Part shown: positions 1 to 7,730 of the stretch, piece by piece
How positions within the stretch are numbered: position 1 is the stretch's first letter
Layout of the letters: the number at the start of each line of letters is the position of its first letter
NCBI RefSeq assembly: GCF_040549525.1
Contig: NZ_JBEPTM010000010.1
Location: 32,559 to 96,558 of the forward strand
Source of the DNA: Lacisediminihabitans sp040549525
Lineage (GTDB): Bacteria; Actinomycetota; Actinomycetes; Actinomycetales; Microbacteriaceae
Reading direction: 5' to 3'
Length of the DNA stretch: 64,000 bases
Program-made: the position numbers and the translations under genes
The notes under the pieces: model-generated
Database searches by the model: none
What the model was told of the DNA's origin: nothing
What the model saw: only the letters and a program-made list of their open reading frames with translations

Positions 1-62
1 TGGCCAGTGGTGACGACCACGGTGTCGATGACGAGCGAAGGCGCCGTCGAGCGCAGGGTCAT
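1..62 (-). CDS. N-terminal fragment of an unidentified CDS running off the left edge
   Basis: A reading frame starts with ATG at 62 and stays open to the window edge (20 codons, beginning MTLRSTAPSLVID). Its ATG overlaps the TGA stop of the glycerophosphotransferase gene upstream on the same strand in an ATGA arrangement, the usual mark of translational coupling here. The stretch LVIDTVVVTTG could be the first beta strand of a glycosyltransferase or nucleotidyltransferase fold, but that is a guess. The position suggests another surface-polymer gene in the same operon. Confidence 0.45.
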   Translation of the reverse strand, partial: MTLRSTAPSLVIDTVVVTTG

Positions 63-1312
63 GGGTGCGCCTTCAGGCGACGCACGAGCTCGGAGTACAC
101 CCTCTCAGTATTGCGCCCGTCGCGGAAGGCGAAGTGCCGTGACGCCAGCGCGGCTGAATGTGCCCGCACGATCTCCGCCCAGTCGGCATCCGAATCGAAG
201 CGGGACAGCTGGTCGAGGATGCCGCTCCAGCTGCGCACCTCGCGCCCGCCGCTGAACTCACGGTAAGGCTCATAGAGGCCACGCGAGCCGGTGTAGTTCT
301 CCTCATCCGGGGCGATGAAGAGGATCGGGCCGCCGGTGAGGGAGTAGTCGAAGGCCACCGACGAATAGTCCGTGATGAGCAGTTCGATCGCGTCGAGGAC
401 GGGGGTGAGATCGGATTGTCGGGCGGACGACAGCAGCTGGATGTTCGGCGAACCGGCGATTCCCGCCGCGTAGTCCCCGACACCGTTCGGATGTGGGCGC
501 ACGAGCAGCATCGCCCCCGCATCGCGAAGCCAGGCGTCGATGCGCGCCCACTCCTCGTCGGTCGGCACCGCCGGATCCGCCTCTCCGTCGCGCCACGTCG
601 GCGCATAGAGTACAAGGCGGGAGTCCCCGGGGTCGGTGTCGAGAGCGGCCGTGAGCACCTGCCGCGCGAGGCTCGCTCGCTCGAGCGCCGTGCCGTGGGA
701 CAGCACGTCGTCCCGGGGATCGCCGGTGACGATGACCCGCTCGGCCGGCAACGCGAACGCCGTGCGCAAGCGATGGGCGACCAGCTCCGACGCGGCGGGC
801 ATCAGGGCGATGCTGCGGTAGCCGCGGCGATAAAAACGACGCAGCAGCCCGCGCACCTGGGCGGAGACCACCGGCACGGAGATGCGGGTGGTGGCGGCGG
901 AGTCCAGCTGGATGAGCTTGAGCGGGATGCCGTGCCAGAGCTGCACGACGACCGCGCCGCGCTGCCCGAATCGATTCACATCGCCGAATCCGTGGGTCAC
1001 CACGACCACCCGCGCGCGCAGGGTGAGCCAAAAACCGCGGCGCGACAGCTTCAGCACCGCGGGGATGCCGAGGGCCCGCGCGGCGGCGAGGTCCTGCTCG
1101 TCGCGAGCGAGCCAGGTCAGCCGGAGTGCGGCATCCGCCCGACTCGCAAAGCGGAAGAGGGCGAGGGATCCCTCCCCGACTCCCGAGCCGCACCCGAACA
1201 CCCAGAGGTCGTCGACCCGCGCCACGAATACACTCGCGAGAGCGCCGAGGGCATAGAGCGGGAGGGCGGCGAGCTTCTTCGCATTCCCCGACGCAAAGCT
1301 GAACCCGGGCAC
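59..1312 (-). CDS. CDP-glycerol glycerophosphotransferase family protein (TagB/TagF type)
   Basis: Predicted cytoplasmic, membrane-associated transferase that moves a polyol-phosphate unit from a CDP-activated donor onto a teichoic-acid or similar cell-wall polymer. The 417 aa carry the family motifs in order: THGFGD near 106-111, LWHGIPLK 125-132, TGDPRDD 197-203, YAPTWRDG 236-243, RPHP 272-275 and ITDYSSVAFDY 313-323. The two His-containing motifs (HG and RPHP) are those implicated in catalysis in TagF. The N-terminus (about 10-32) is hydrophobic and may associate with the membrane. The start is GTG, with TAGGCT ending 6 nt upstream and no Shine-Dalgarno, so the mRNA is probably leaderless. 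Acceptor and donor cannot be told from sequence. Confidence 0.85.
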   Translation of the reverse strand: MPGFSFASGNAKKLAALPLYALGALASVFVARVDDLWVFGCGSGVGEGSLALFRFASRADAALRLTWLARDEQDLAAARALGIPAVLKLSRRGFWLTLRARVVVVTHGFGDVNRFGQRGAVVVQLWHGIPLKLIQLDSAATTRISVPVVSAQVRGLLRRFYRRGYRSIALMPAASELVAHRLRTAFALPAERVIVTGDPRDDVLSHGTALERASLARQVLTAALDTDPGDSRLVLYAPTWRDGEADPAVPTDEEWARIDAWLRDAGAMLLVRPHPNGVGDYAAGIAGSPNIQLLSSARQSDLTPVLDAIELLITDYSSVAFDYSLTGGPILFIAPDEENYTGSRGLYEPYREFSGGREVRSWSGILDQLSRFDSDADWAEIVRAHSAALASRHFAFRDGRNTERVYSELVRRLKAHP

Positions 1313-1324
1313 GGGGGGAGCCTA
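1313..1324 (-). promoter_or_regulatory. -10 element of a leaderless promoter
   Basis: On the minus strand TAGGCT is followed by six C residues and then the GTG start at 1312. This fits the TAnnnT hexamer placed about 7 nt before the start of leaderless actinobacterial genes. No Shine-Dalgarno is present and no good -35 is visible. Confidence 0.5.
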
Positions 1325-1398
1325 GCAGCCGAGCCATTCGCGCGTCTTCGCCGCACCTCGGATGATCGCCATGGGAGGGAGCTCTCACCGGAGGCTGG

Positions 1399-1410
1399 TT
1401 TAATCGAGAG
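1399..1410 (+). promoter_or_regulatory. -10 element of a leaderless promoter
   Basis: TTTAAT ends 6 nt before the GTG start at 1411, with no Shine-Dalgarno. Together with the opposing element at 1313-1324 it forms a compact divergent promoter pair in the 98-bp gap between two glycerophosphotransferase-like genes. Confidence 0.45.
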
Positions 1411-2694
1411 GTGCCCCTCCTCAAGGACGTCAAGACGGCCGCGCGGATCGTGCGGAATCTCGTCAGCTCCCGCCGCAGCCGAGTCGAGCTGGCGCGACGG
1501 CAACCCAGCCTTCCGAAGCCGAAGCCCCACAGCATCCAGATCGCGGTGTATTTCGGGGACAGCGCGGTGAACCTCTACCAGATCCGCCAGTGGTACGGCC
1601 CGCTGGCGGAGTTGGCGAAGACCATTCCGGTGGCGATCATCTCCCGGTCGCCGGGAGCGGCGCTCAGCCTGTTCGATGAATCCCCGGTTCCGGTCGTCTG
1701 CCTGAGGTCGGTGTCCGAGCTGGAGGCGTTCGTCGCCGAGCAGGATCTCCGCCTCGTCTTCTATGTGAACCAGAACTCCAGGAACTTCCAGATGTTCCGG
1801 TACGGGCGCATGTTGCACGTCTTCATCAACCACGGTGAGAGCGACAAGATGTACATGACGACCAACCAGTTCAAGGCCTACGACTACAGTTTCGTGGCGG
1901 GGGAGGCGGCGCGGGATCGGCTCCGGCACCGGCTGTGGGACTTCGATCTCGACCACCGCACCCTCATGATCGGGCGCCCCCAGGCTGATCACTTCGCCGG
2001 CTCTCTTCCCTACACGCCGGATGATCGCACCGTCGTGTTGTACGCCCCGACCTGGGAGGGCGACCGCGATTCGGCCGCGTACGGCTCGGTCGCCTCCCAC
2101 GGCGAGGCCCTGGTCGGCGCTCTCCTCGCCACCGGAACGCACCGCGTGCTCTATCGACCGCATCCTCGCACCGGGGTGATCGATCCCGAGTCCAAGCGGG
2201 CGAATGAGGCGATCATCGCCTCGATCGCAGCGGCGAACGGCAGGGATTCGTCGGCACAGCACGTCTACGACGACGGGCCGGACCTCGGCTGGCAGCTTGC
2301 GGTTGCTGATGTCGCGATCACCGACATCTCCGCGATGGTCTACGACCGCCTCGCGACCGGTAAGCCGCTCATCGTCACCCGACCGGTTTCGGCGCACGCG
2401 GAGATCGACGAATCGGGCTATCTCGGGGCGGCCGAATGGTTGTCACCGTCGGAGTCCAGCGAGATCGTCTCCATCGTCGATCGCGTGCAACACGACGTGG
2501 AAGCACGACACCGCCTGGAATTCTGGGTGGAGCGCCACTTCGGTGACACCACACCGGGGGAGGCGACACGGCGTTTCCACGCCGCGATCGACCGGATGTT
2601 CGCGATCTGGGAGCGCGAAGCCTCCGCTCATGCCGACGATCTGCGCTCACGTGAGGCCGACCCGTTCCAGACCGACTCCGACGAAGCGGACTGA
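1411..2694 (+). CDS. CDP-glycerol glycerophosphotransferase-like protein, second copy
   Basis: A 427-aa protein divergent from the gene at 59-1312. It has the same fold signatures: FINHGESDK 138-146, IGRPQ 187-191, YAPTWEGD 211-218, RPHP 249-252 and ITDISAMVYDR 303-313. This points to polyol- or sugar-phosphate transfer during synthesis of a wall-linked or secreted phosphopolymer. It differs from the first copy by an N-terminal Rossmann-like region (IQIAVYFGD near 42-50) and an acidic C-terminal tail, so the pair are probably a primase/polymerase or two-specificity set and not a recent duplication. The start is GTG, apparently leaderless. The exact substrate is not inferable. Confidence 0.78.
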   Translation: MPLLKDVKTAARIVRNLVSSRRSRVELARRQPSLPKPKPHSIQIAVYFGDSAVNLYQIRQWYGPLAELAKTIPVAIISRSPGAALSLFDESPVPVVCLRSVSELEAFVAEQDLRLVFYVNQNSRNFQMFRYGRMLHVFINHGESDKMYMTTNQFKAYDYSFVAGEAARDRLRHRLWDFDLDHRTLMIGRPQADHFAGSLPYTPDDRTVVLYAPTWEGDRDSAAYGSVASHGEALVGALLATGTHRVLYRPHPRTGVIDPESKRANEAIIASIAAANGRDSSAQHVYDDGPDLGWQLAVADVAITDISAMVYDRLATGKPLIVTRPVSAHAEIDESGYLGAAEWLSPSESSEIVSIVDRVQHDVEARHRLEFWVERHFGDTTPGEATRRFHAAIDRMFAIWEREASAHADDLRSREADPFQTDSDEAD

Positions 2695-2727
2695 TCACCC
2701 CCGGGCACCGCCCTTACGGTCACGCCA

Positions 2728-3567
2728 TTAGGGTTTCGATGGCCGCAGGGCTTTCGGTGGACGCGGCGTCTTCGGCGTCTTGGAGTCCGCCGTGCCGCTT
2801 CCGAAGCGGGGAAGGTTGATCCTGGCTCGCCGGGTGAGCACGATCGGGCTGCGCACGATCGGCTCCAGGACGACGGGGAACTGCGGCGGCGGAGGCCCGA
2901 AGGCATCGCGTGAGCTGGACACCACCTTGCGCCCCAGCATGTGGTTGCCTGTGCCCCCGATCACGGCACCGATGCCGAAGGGGATGGCGCGACCGACCAC
3001 GCTCGCACTCTGGGTGGCGACGAAGCGCTTGAGGAACGATTTCTTGATGCGATCGCCGATCTGTCCCATCGCCGCCTGCGGCAGGCTCTTGGTGACGAGT
3101 TCGCCCCAGAACCGTCCGCGCGTCGGGCCGACGCCGGCGGCCTGTCCGGCGAGTTGCTTGACGAGATCGGAGCCGGCGGTGCCGAGCATCATCGTCATGA
3201 CGAGGGTGCGCGCACGCTCGGGATCCTCCACCGCGATTCCGTGCACCTCGGTCACCGACTGGGCGAAGAGGGCGCTGGACTCGAGGAATCCGGCGGTCTC
3301 GACGCCGGAGAGGGCCAGTGAGATGCCGACGCCGACGCCGGGGATCACCGAACTCGCGCCCACGGCGGCTCCTCCGGCGGTGACGGCGGCGAGGTAGCGG
3401 GTCTCGAGGATCCTGATGACCTGGGCCGGCGAGGCGTCCGGATTTCGACGACGGATGCTGCGGATGTGCAGCAACACCACGGGACGTTGCACCGACAGCA
3501 GCCGCTCCACGCCCTTCTCCACCTGCGGGGAGGTCTTTCGCGGGAGCTTACCGGGCACCACGCTCAC
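2728..3567 (-). CDS. EcsC-like conserved protein of unknown function
   Basis: A 279-aa protein with two glycine/alanine-rich hydrophobic stretches that look like glycine zippers: about 60-90 (containing GASSVIPGVGVGIS) and about 190-216 (containing IPFGIGAVIGGTGNH). This pattern resembles EcsC-family proteins. The C-terminus from about 240 is basic and rich in Pro, Lys and Thr (TPKTPRPPK), probably disordered. It is the last gene of a minus-strand set with the ABC exporter genes. Its start overlaps the ATPase stop by 4 bp, which suggests coexpression with surface-polymer export. No catalytic motif is recognised. Confidence 0.7.
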   Translation of the reverse strand: MSVVPGKLPRKTSPQVEKGVERLLSVQRPVVLLHIRSIRRRNPDASPAQVIRILETRYLAAVTAGGAAVGASSVIPGVGVGISLALSGVETAGFLESSALFAQSVTEVHGIAVEDPERARTLVMTMMLGTAGSDLVKQLAGQAAGVGPTRGRFWGELVTKSLPQAAMGQIGDRIKKSFLKRFVATQSASVVGRAIPFGIGAVIGGTGNHMLGRKVVSSSRDAFGPPPPQFPVVLEPIVRSPIVLTRRARINLPRFGSGTADSKTPKTPRPPKALRPSKP

Positions 3568-4325
3568 GGCTTCACGCCGTACTCGGCGTTGTACCGGTCG
3601 AGCACCTCCGAGATGGGCGCGTCGAGAACGAGCGCCCCCTTGTCGAGGTAGAGGCCGCGGGTGCAGAAACGTCGGAGATCTTTTTCATTGTGGGACACGA
3701 AAAACAATGTACGCCCACCCTCCAAGAGCTCTTCGATTCGGCGGTAACACTTCTCGCGGAAGGCTTTGTCGCCCACCGCGAGCACCTCGTCCACGAGGAT
3801 GATCGGTTCCTCGAGACGCGAGATCACGGCGAACGCGATGCGCACCTTCATGCCGCTGGAGAGGTGTTTGTAGGGGGTGTCGAGAAAGTCGCCGATCTCG
3901 GAGAAGGCGATGATCTCGTCGAACCGCTCGTCGATCTCCGACCTCTTCATGCCGTGCAGCCCTGCGGTGAGGTAGACATTGTCACGCACGGTGAGGTCGT
4001 CGACGAAACCACCGGTGATCTCGATCAGCGGAGCGACTCCGGCGCCCACCCGCACACTGCCCTCGTCGGCGAACACGACCTCCGCGACCAGTTTGAGCAG
4101 CGTCGACTTGCCTTGGCCATTGCGCCCGACGACCCCGATTGCTTCGCCCGGTGCGACGGTGAACGACACGTTGCGCAGCGGCCAGAACTCGTCGGGTCTG
4201 CTGCGGCGTTTCGAACCGGCGAAGAGATCCTTGAAGCTGCGGCGAGACCGCCGGTTGCGCTTGAACCGGATTCCGGCATCCGTCACCTCGATGACCGGCG
4301 TGATTGCCGTCGGCACAGTGGTCAT
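3564..4325 (-). CDS. ABC transporter ATP-binding protein, teichoic acid / O-antigen export type (TagH/Wzt)
   Basis: A 253-aa ATPase that would energise export of an undecaprenyl-linked polymer. Walker A is GRNGQGKST at 67-75 and the signature is LSSGM at 155-159, the variant typical of TagH/Wzt/KpsT and not LSGGQ. Walker B is IILVDE 175-180 and the switch His is H212 (SHN). There is no C-terminal substrate-binding extension as seen in some Wzt proteins. The start codon shares one base with the stop of the permease gene upstream, so the pair is translationally coupled. Neighbouring glycerophosphotransferases support a wall-polymer substrate. Confidence 0.9.
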   Translation of the reverse strand: MTTVPTAITPVIEVTDAGIRFKRNRRSRRSFKDLFAGSKRRSRPDEFWPLRNVSFTVAPGEAIGVVGRNGQGKSTLLKLVAEVVFADEGSVRVGAGVAPLIEITGGFVDDLTVRDNVYLTAGLHGMKRSEIDERFDEIIAFSEIGDFLDTPYKHLSSGMKVRIAFAVISRLEEPIILVDEVLAVGDKAFREKCYRRIEELLEGGRTLFFVSHNEKDLRRFCTRGLYLDKGALVLDAPISEVLDRYNAEYGVKP

Positions 4326-5140
4326 CAGATCTCCTTCAGCACGGTCTTGATGGTGCGCCGGAAGACCAGCAGGCCGATGCCGAGGATCACGAGAGTGAGA
4401 ACGGCGCTCGTCGCCACATCGAGCCAGTTCAACTCGCGGGGAAAGAATGCGGCGCGGTAGATCGAGAAGATGCCGGACAGCGGGTTCAGCGCCATGTACG
4501 GCTGCAACCAGTGGGGCACGAGTTCGAGTCCGTAGACGATGGGGGAGGCGTAGAACAGGAATCGCAAGCCCAGTTTGACCGCACGCTCGAAATCACGGAA
4601 GAAGACGACGAGGGGCGCGACGATCAACCCCACGCCGAGGGCGAGCGCCGCTTCGAGGATCACCGCGATCGGCACGAGGGCGACCTCCCAGTGCAGCTTC
4701 GCCGGATCGGGAGTGGCGAAGGTGATGAACACGAAAATGGCGATGACGGGGATGCTGACGAGAAACTCGATGCCCTTCGAGAGCACGATCCTCGACACCC
4801 AGATCGTGCGGGGGATCTTGGTCGATCGAATCAGCTTCGCTTCCCTGGTGAAGGCGCGTGTCGCGTCGGAGATCACTCCGTTGAACCAGGTCCACGGCAG
4901 GAGTGCCGTGAGGAGGAAGATGATGTACGGCTCCTCGCCGACCTTGCCGCGATGGAAGATCTGCGTGAAGACCACCCAGTAGATCGCGGCCATGACCAGC
5001 GGATCGAGGATCGACCAGAAGTAGCCGAGGAACGACGTGGAGTAGCGCACCTTGAGGTCGCGCGTGGTCAGCAGCCACAGGGAATGCCTGTAGCGCGCGA
5101 ACTCCGAACGCTCGGGGCGTGCTTCGAGAACTGCACTCAC
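4325..5140 (-). CDS. ABC-2 type permease, polysaccharide/teichoic acid export (TagG/Wzm)
   Basis: A 271-aa integral membrane protein with about six hydrophobic segments, for example about 45-62, 70-85 and 125-145. It has the ABC2_membrane layout of TagG/Wzm polymer exporters, including the cytoplasmic N-terminus ending in KVRYSTSFLGYFWSILDPL, a typical family stretch. It pairs with the ATPase encoded immediately downstream (1-nt overlap). The start is GTG, with an AAGGA-type ribosome site about 10 nt upstream. A strong hairpin lies between this gene and the nucleotidyltransferase gene upstream. Confidence 0.9.
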   Translation of the reverse strand: MSAVLEARPERSEFARYRHSLWLLTTRDLKVRYSTSFLGYFWSILDPLVMAAIYWVVFTQIFHRGKVGEEPYIIFLLTALLPWTWFNGVISDATRAFTREAKLIRSTKIPRTIWVSRIVLSKGIEFLVSIPVIAIFVFITFATPDPAKLHWEVALVPIAVILEAALALGVGLIVAPLVVFFRDFERAVKLGLRFLFYASPIVYGLELVPHWLQPYMALNPLSGIFSIYRAAFFPRELNWLDVATSAVLTLVILGIGLLVFRRTIKTVLKEI

Positions 5141-5160
5141 GCGTTACGGGTCCTTAGAGT

Positions 5161-5192
5161 CACGCACTCCGCTTGACGTACGCGGAGGCGTG
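5161..5192 (-). terminator. Hairpin between nucleotidyltransferase and ABC exporter genes
   Basis: The arms CACGC-A-CTCCGC and GCGGAG-GCGTG pair over 11 bp with one bulged A and a 9-nt loop. It lies 3 bp after the stop of the minus-strand nucleotidyltransferase gene. A factor-independent terminator or attenuator fits the position, but there is no clear U tract, so it may instead stabilise or partly uncouple the downstream export genes. Confidence 0.55.
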
Positions 5193-5195
5193 AAC

Positions 5196-5888
5196 TCAGA
5201 CGAAGAGGTTCGCCCGCTCGAGGTCTTCCGCGAAGTCAACCTCTACGGCGTAGAGGTCGGAGATGTCTACCGGCTCAAATCGTAGCTTGTCCTGCTCGAT
5301 TGCCAGCTCAATACCGCGTTCGAAGTAGTCCTGGTCGTCGACGCGGCCGAGCTGGCGGATGAGCGCAGCCTTGTCGCCACGAGCGACGTAGTTGATCCCC
5401 ACGGCCTCGCCGAGACCGCCCTTTACGGTCTTCGACAGCTGGTTGATGTACCCCTCGGCATCCACCGTGTACTTGACCTCTTCGTCAGAGACCTTCTCGG
5501 TGTTCACGGAGACGAAGGACTGGTCGGCGTCGACCATCTTCTTAGCGCGCACGAGAGCCTCGGGGTCGAAGACGACGTCGCCGTTCATCCAGAGAACGCC
5601 ACCCTGGCCAGAGGCGCGCAGTGCGCGCATCAGGCTCTTGGAGGTGTTGGTCTGGTCATACTGCTCGTTGTAGACGAAGGACGCGGCGGGGAAGGCCTCG
5701 ATGATGTGCTCGAGCTTGTAGCCGACGACGATCGTCACCTTGGCGCTGGTGCCGAAGGCCTGCTTGATGTTGTCGAACTGCTGCTGCATGATAGTGCGGC
5801 CGTCACTGAGCTCGGTGAGGGGCTTCGGCAGGGAGCGTCCAAGACGGCTGCCCATGCCGGCGGCCAGAATTACGATCTGTGTGCTCAC
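5196..5888 (-). CDS. Nucleotidyltransferase of the LicC / sugar-1-phosphate type
   Basis: A 230-aa NTP-transferase that activates a small phosphorylated compound to its NDP/CDP form. The N-terminal signature LAAGMGSRL (8-16) followed by PKPL (21-24) is the nucleotide-binding loop of the family. MNGDVVF at 101-107 supplies the metal-binding Asp. Size and single-domain layout resemble LicC-type phosphocholine cytidylyltransferases, but sugar-1-phosphate uridylyl- or guanylyltransferases cannot be excluded. The GTG start at 5888 is chosen because GAGGAGA sits 6 nt upstream. A longer frame to 5960 lacks a ribosome site. It probably supplies an activated substituent for the polymer made by the neighbouring genes. 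Confidence 0.8.
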   Translation of the reverse strand: MSTQIVILAAGMGSRLGRSLPKPLTELSDGRTIMQQQFDNIKQAFGTSAKVTIVVGYKLEHIIEAFPAASFVYNEQYDQTNTSKSLMRALRASGQGGVLWMNGDVVFDPEALVRAKKMVDADQSFVSVNTEKVSDEEVKYTVDAEGYINQLSKTVKGGLGEAVGINYVARGDKAALIRQLGRVDDQDYFERGIELAIEQDKLRFEPVDISDLYAVEVDFAEDLERANLFV

Positions 5889-6149
5889 GATTTGTCTCCT
5901 CAGTTGACTGTGGTCTTGACCGGGGCAAGTGTCCGAATCCGATCGACCGTCAATCGTCATTAGGTTGCGATTGCGAAGAGATTCACCGTTTATTCATCCC
6001 CAGACTGTTGCCTGGACACGTCGTTGTGCAGCTCCACCCTACCTTTTAGAGCCAATTTGGCACAGGGGTGGGCGGACGGCGTTTTCAATTCGTGATGAGT
6101 TGCCCAGTTCTCGCACAGGCATCCCAGTCAGCGTTGGTACGGTTGACTG
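5889..6149. promoter_or_regulatory. Divergent intergenic region with GCCAATTTGGC palindrome
   Basis: This 261-bp non-coding stretch separates the nucleotidyltransferase (minus) and the ABC ATPase (plus) and is AT-richer than its surroundings. It contains an 11-bp perfect inverted repeat, GCCAATTTGGC, at 6051-6061, a possible operator. TACGGT at 6138-6143 precedes the plus-strand GTG start by 6 nt as a leaderless -10. No RNA gene is seen. Promoters for the minus-strand gene could not be fixed. Confidence 0.35.
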
Positions 6150-7730
6150 GTGGATCTAGAACCTGAGGAGAAGCCAGCAGGGGAGCCGGCGGCTCCGAAT
6201 TCCGGCGACGATTCCGGGACTCAAGCGAATCCCGCAAAGCCCGCGGGGGCTGCGCCCCGGGCACGCCGACCTGCTGCTCCACGGGTGAATTCCGACGCCT
6301 CCGCCTCGTCCGCGAAGGCGGCCCAGCGCACCCCCGCATCCCGCACGCCCAACCCGCGCACGCCCGCGGCACGGCCATCGGCCGCGAAGCCTGCGACGCC
6401 CCGGAGTTCCGCGGCTAAGGAGACGTCCTCCTCGGGAGCCACCGCTCAAACTCCGCCAACGAAGCCCGCCGCGCCCAAATCGAGTGCTGTGAGGGCGACA
6501 ACTCCGCGGACGACCCGCCCGAAAGCGCCAGCCCAGGCTGCCACCGCACCAGAGACGCCGACCACCGACGATCCCACGGCCCCCCACTCGGCTGTCCCCG
6601 CGACTGAAGCACCAGAGCCGGTCGTGCCCGAGAGTCCCGAGCCCGTTTCCGCCGAAACCACAGCCGCTGGCGCGCAAAGTGTCGAGCCGACGGCGACCCC
6701 GGCCGTGTCGGGGATTCCGCGGGCGACGCGACCTCGCTCCTCCATTCCGCGGTCGACGATCCCGCGCTCGACGACCCCACGTTCGACGATCCCGCGCTCG
6801 ACCTCGGTGCGCGCTCCCGCTCCCGCTCCCGCTCCCGCTCCCGTGGAACCCCCGCCTGCTGGTCGCGCGAAGCCGACCACGACCGCCGTCCAACCGTCGC
6901 CGGACGAGACGGTCCCCGACGACATCCTCGCCCCGTCCGCTGCCAGCGCGGGCGCGGCCGTTGCGGTCGGGCAGCCCGTGCTGGTGGTCTCCGACCTGGT
7001 GAAGCGGTTCGCCGATACCGTCGCGGTGAATCACGTGAGCCTCAGGGTGCCCGCGGGCACCATGTTCGGAATCGTCGGTCCGAATGGAGCGGGGAAGACC
7101 ACGACACTGTCGATGGTGACCGGTCTCCTCCGCCCGGATGAGGGATCCATCCTCGTGCACGGGGCGGACGTCTGGATGGATCCGGCGGCCGCCAAGCGTG
7201 CCATGGGAGTGCTTCCCGACAGACTGCGGCTCTTCGACCGCCTCACCGGGAGCCAGCTCCTCTACTACGCGGGCACGCTCCGCGGGCTCGACGCACGAAC
7301 AGTGAAGCAGCGCTCCACCGACCTGGCGGTCGCCTTCGGCCTGGAGGATGCCCTCGGACGCCTCGTCTCCGACTACTCGGCTGGAATGACCAAGAAGATC
7401 GCACTGGCCTGCGCGATGATCCATTCGCCGCGGTTGCTGGTGCTCGACGAACCCTTCGAGTCCGTCGATCCGGTTTCCGCGGCGAATATCACGACGATCT
7501 TGCAGCGCTATGTCGCTGCCGGCGGCACCGTGGTGCTGTCGAGCCACAGCATGGACCTGATCCAGCGCATCTGCGACCTCGTGGCGATCGTCGTGAGCGG
7601 CGAGGTGCTGACCACCGGCACGATGGAGGATGTGCGTGGCGGCGGTTCGCTCGAGGAGAGATTCCTCGAACTCGCGGGTGGGCGCAAGACTGCGGAGGGC
7701 ATGGAGTGGTTGCACAGTTTCTCGGACTGA
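6150..7730 (+). CDS. ABC transporter ATP-binding protein with long disordered N-terminal extension
   Basis: A 526-aa protein. Residues 1 to about 270 are low complexity, dominated by Ala, Pro, Thr and Ser, with near-repeats of IPRST/TPRST (about 198-218) and an AP run. This is unusual for a cytoplasmic ATPase. Residues about 275-505 are a normal ABC-2-type ATPase: Walker A GPNGAGKTT 310-318, degenerate signature YSAGM 409-413, Walker B LLVLDEP near 430, and H-loop SSHS. It pairs with the membrane protein encoded next, whose start lies inside this gene. The GTG start has TACGGT 6 nt upstream and no Shine-Dalgarno. The substrate is unknown. Confidence 0.85.
   Translation: MDLEPEEKPAGEPAAPNSGDDSGTQANPAKPAGAAPRARRPAAPRVNSDASASSAKAAQRTPASRTPNPRTPAARPSAAKPATPRSSAAKETSSSGATAQTPPTKPAAPKSSAVRATTPRTTRPKAPAQAATAPETPTTDDPTAPHSAVPATEAPEPVVPESPEPVSAETTAAGAQSVEPTATPAVSGIPRATRPRSSIPRSTIPRSTTPRSTIPRSTSVRAPAPAPAPAPVEPPPAGRAKPTTTAVQPSPDETVPDDILAPSAASAGAAVAVGQPVLVVSDLVKRFADTVAVNHVSLRVPAGTMFGIVGPNGAGKTTTLSMVTGLLRPDEGSILVHGADVWMDPAAAKRAMGVLPDRLRLFDRLTGSQLLYYAGTLRGLDARTVKQRSTDLAVAFGLEDALGRLVSDYSAGMTKKIALACAMIHSPRLLVLDEPFESVDPVSAANITTILQRYVAAGGTVVLSSHSMDLIQRICDLVAIVVSGEVLTTGTMEDVRGGGSLEERFLELAGGRKTAEGMEWLHSFSD
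6744..6843 (+). repeat. Short tandem repeats coding for IPRST and AP runs
   Basis: About 6744-6802 consists of imperfect 15-bp units of the form CCGCGCTCGACGATC encoding [I/T]PRST. About 6812-6843 is a (CGCTCC)n hexamer run encoding APAPAP. Both lie inside the disordered N-terminal part of the ABC ATPase gene and are prone to slippage, so length may vary between strains. Confidence 0.7.

Noticed and set aside
158..1570. Long plus-strand frame of 470 codons opposite the glycerophosphotransferase gene
   Set aside because: Its composition (Arg/Gly/His-rich, no hydrophobic core, no motif) is that of an antisense shadow in high-GC DNA, and the minus-strand frame has clear family motifs.
6156..7715. 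Long minus-strand frame covering the ABC ATPase gene
   Set aside because: It is rich in His, Arg and Gly without domains, and exactly mirrors a well-supported ATPase frame. It exists because the low-complexity GC-rich region lacks stop codons in several frames.
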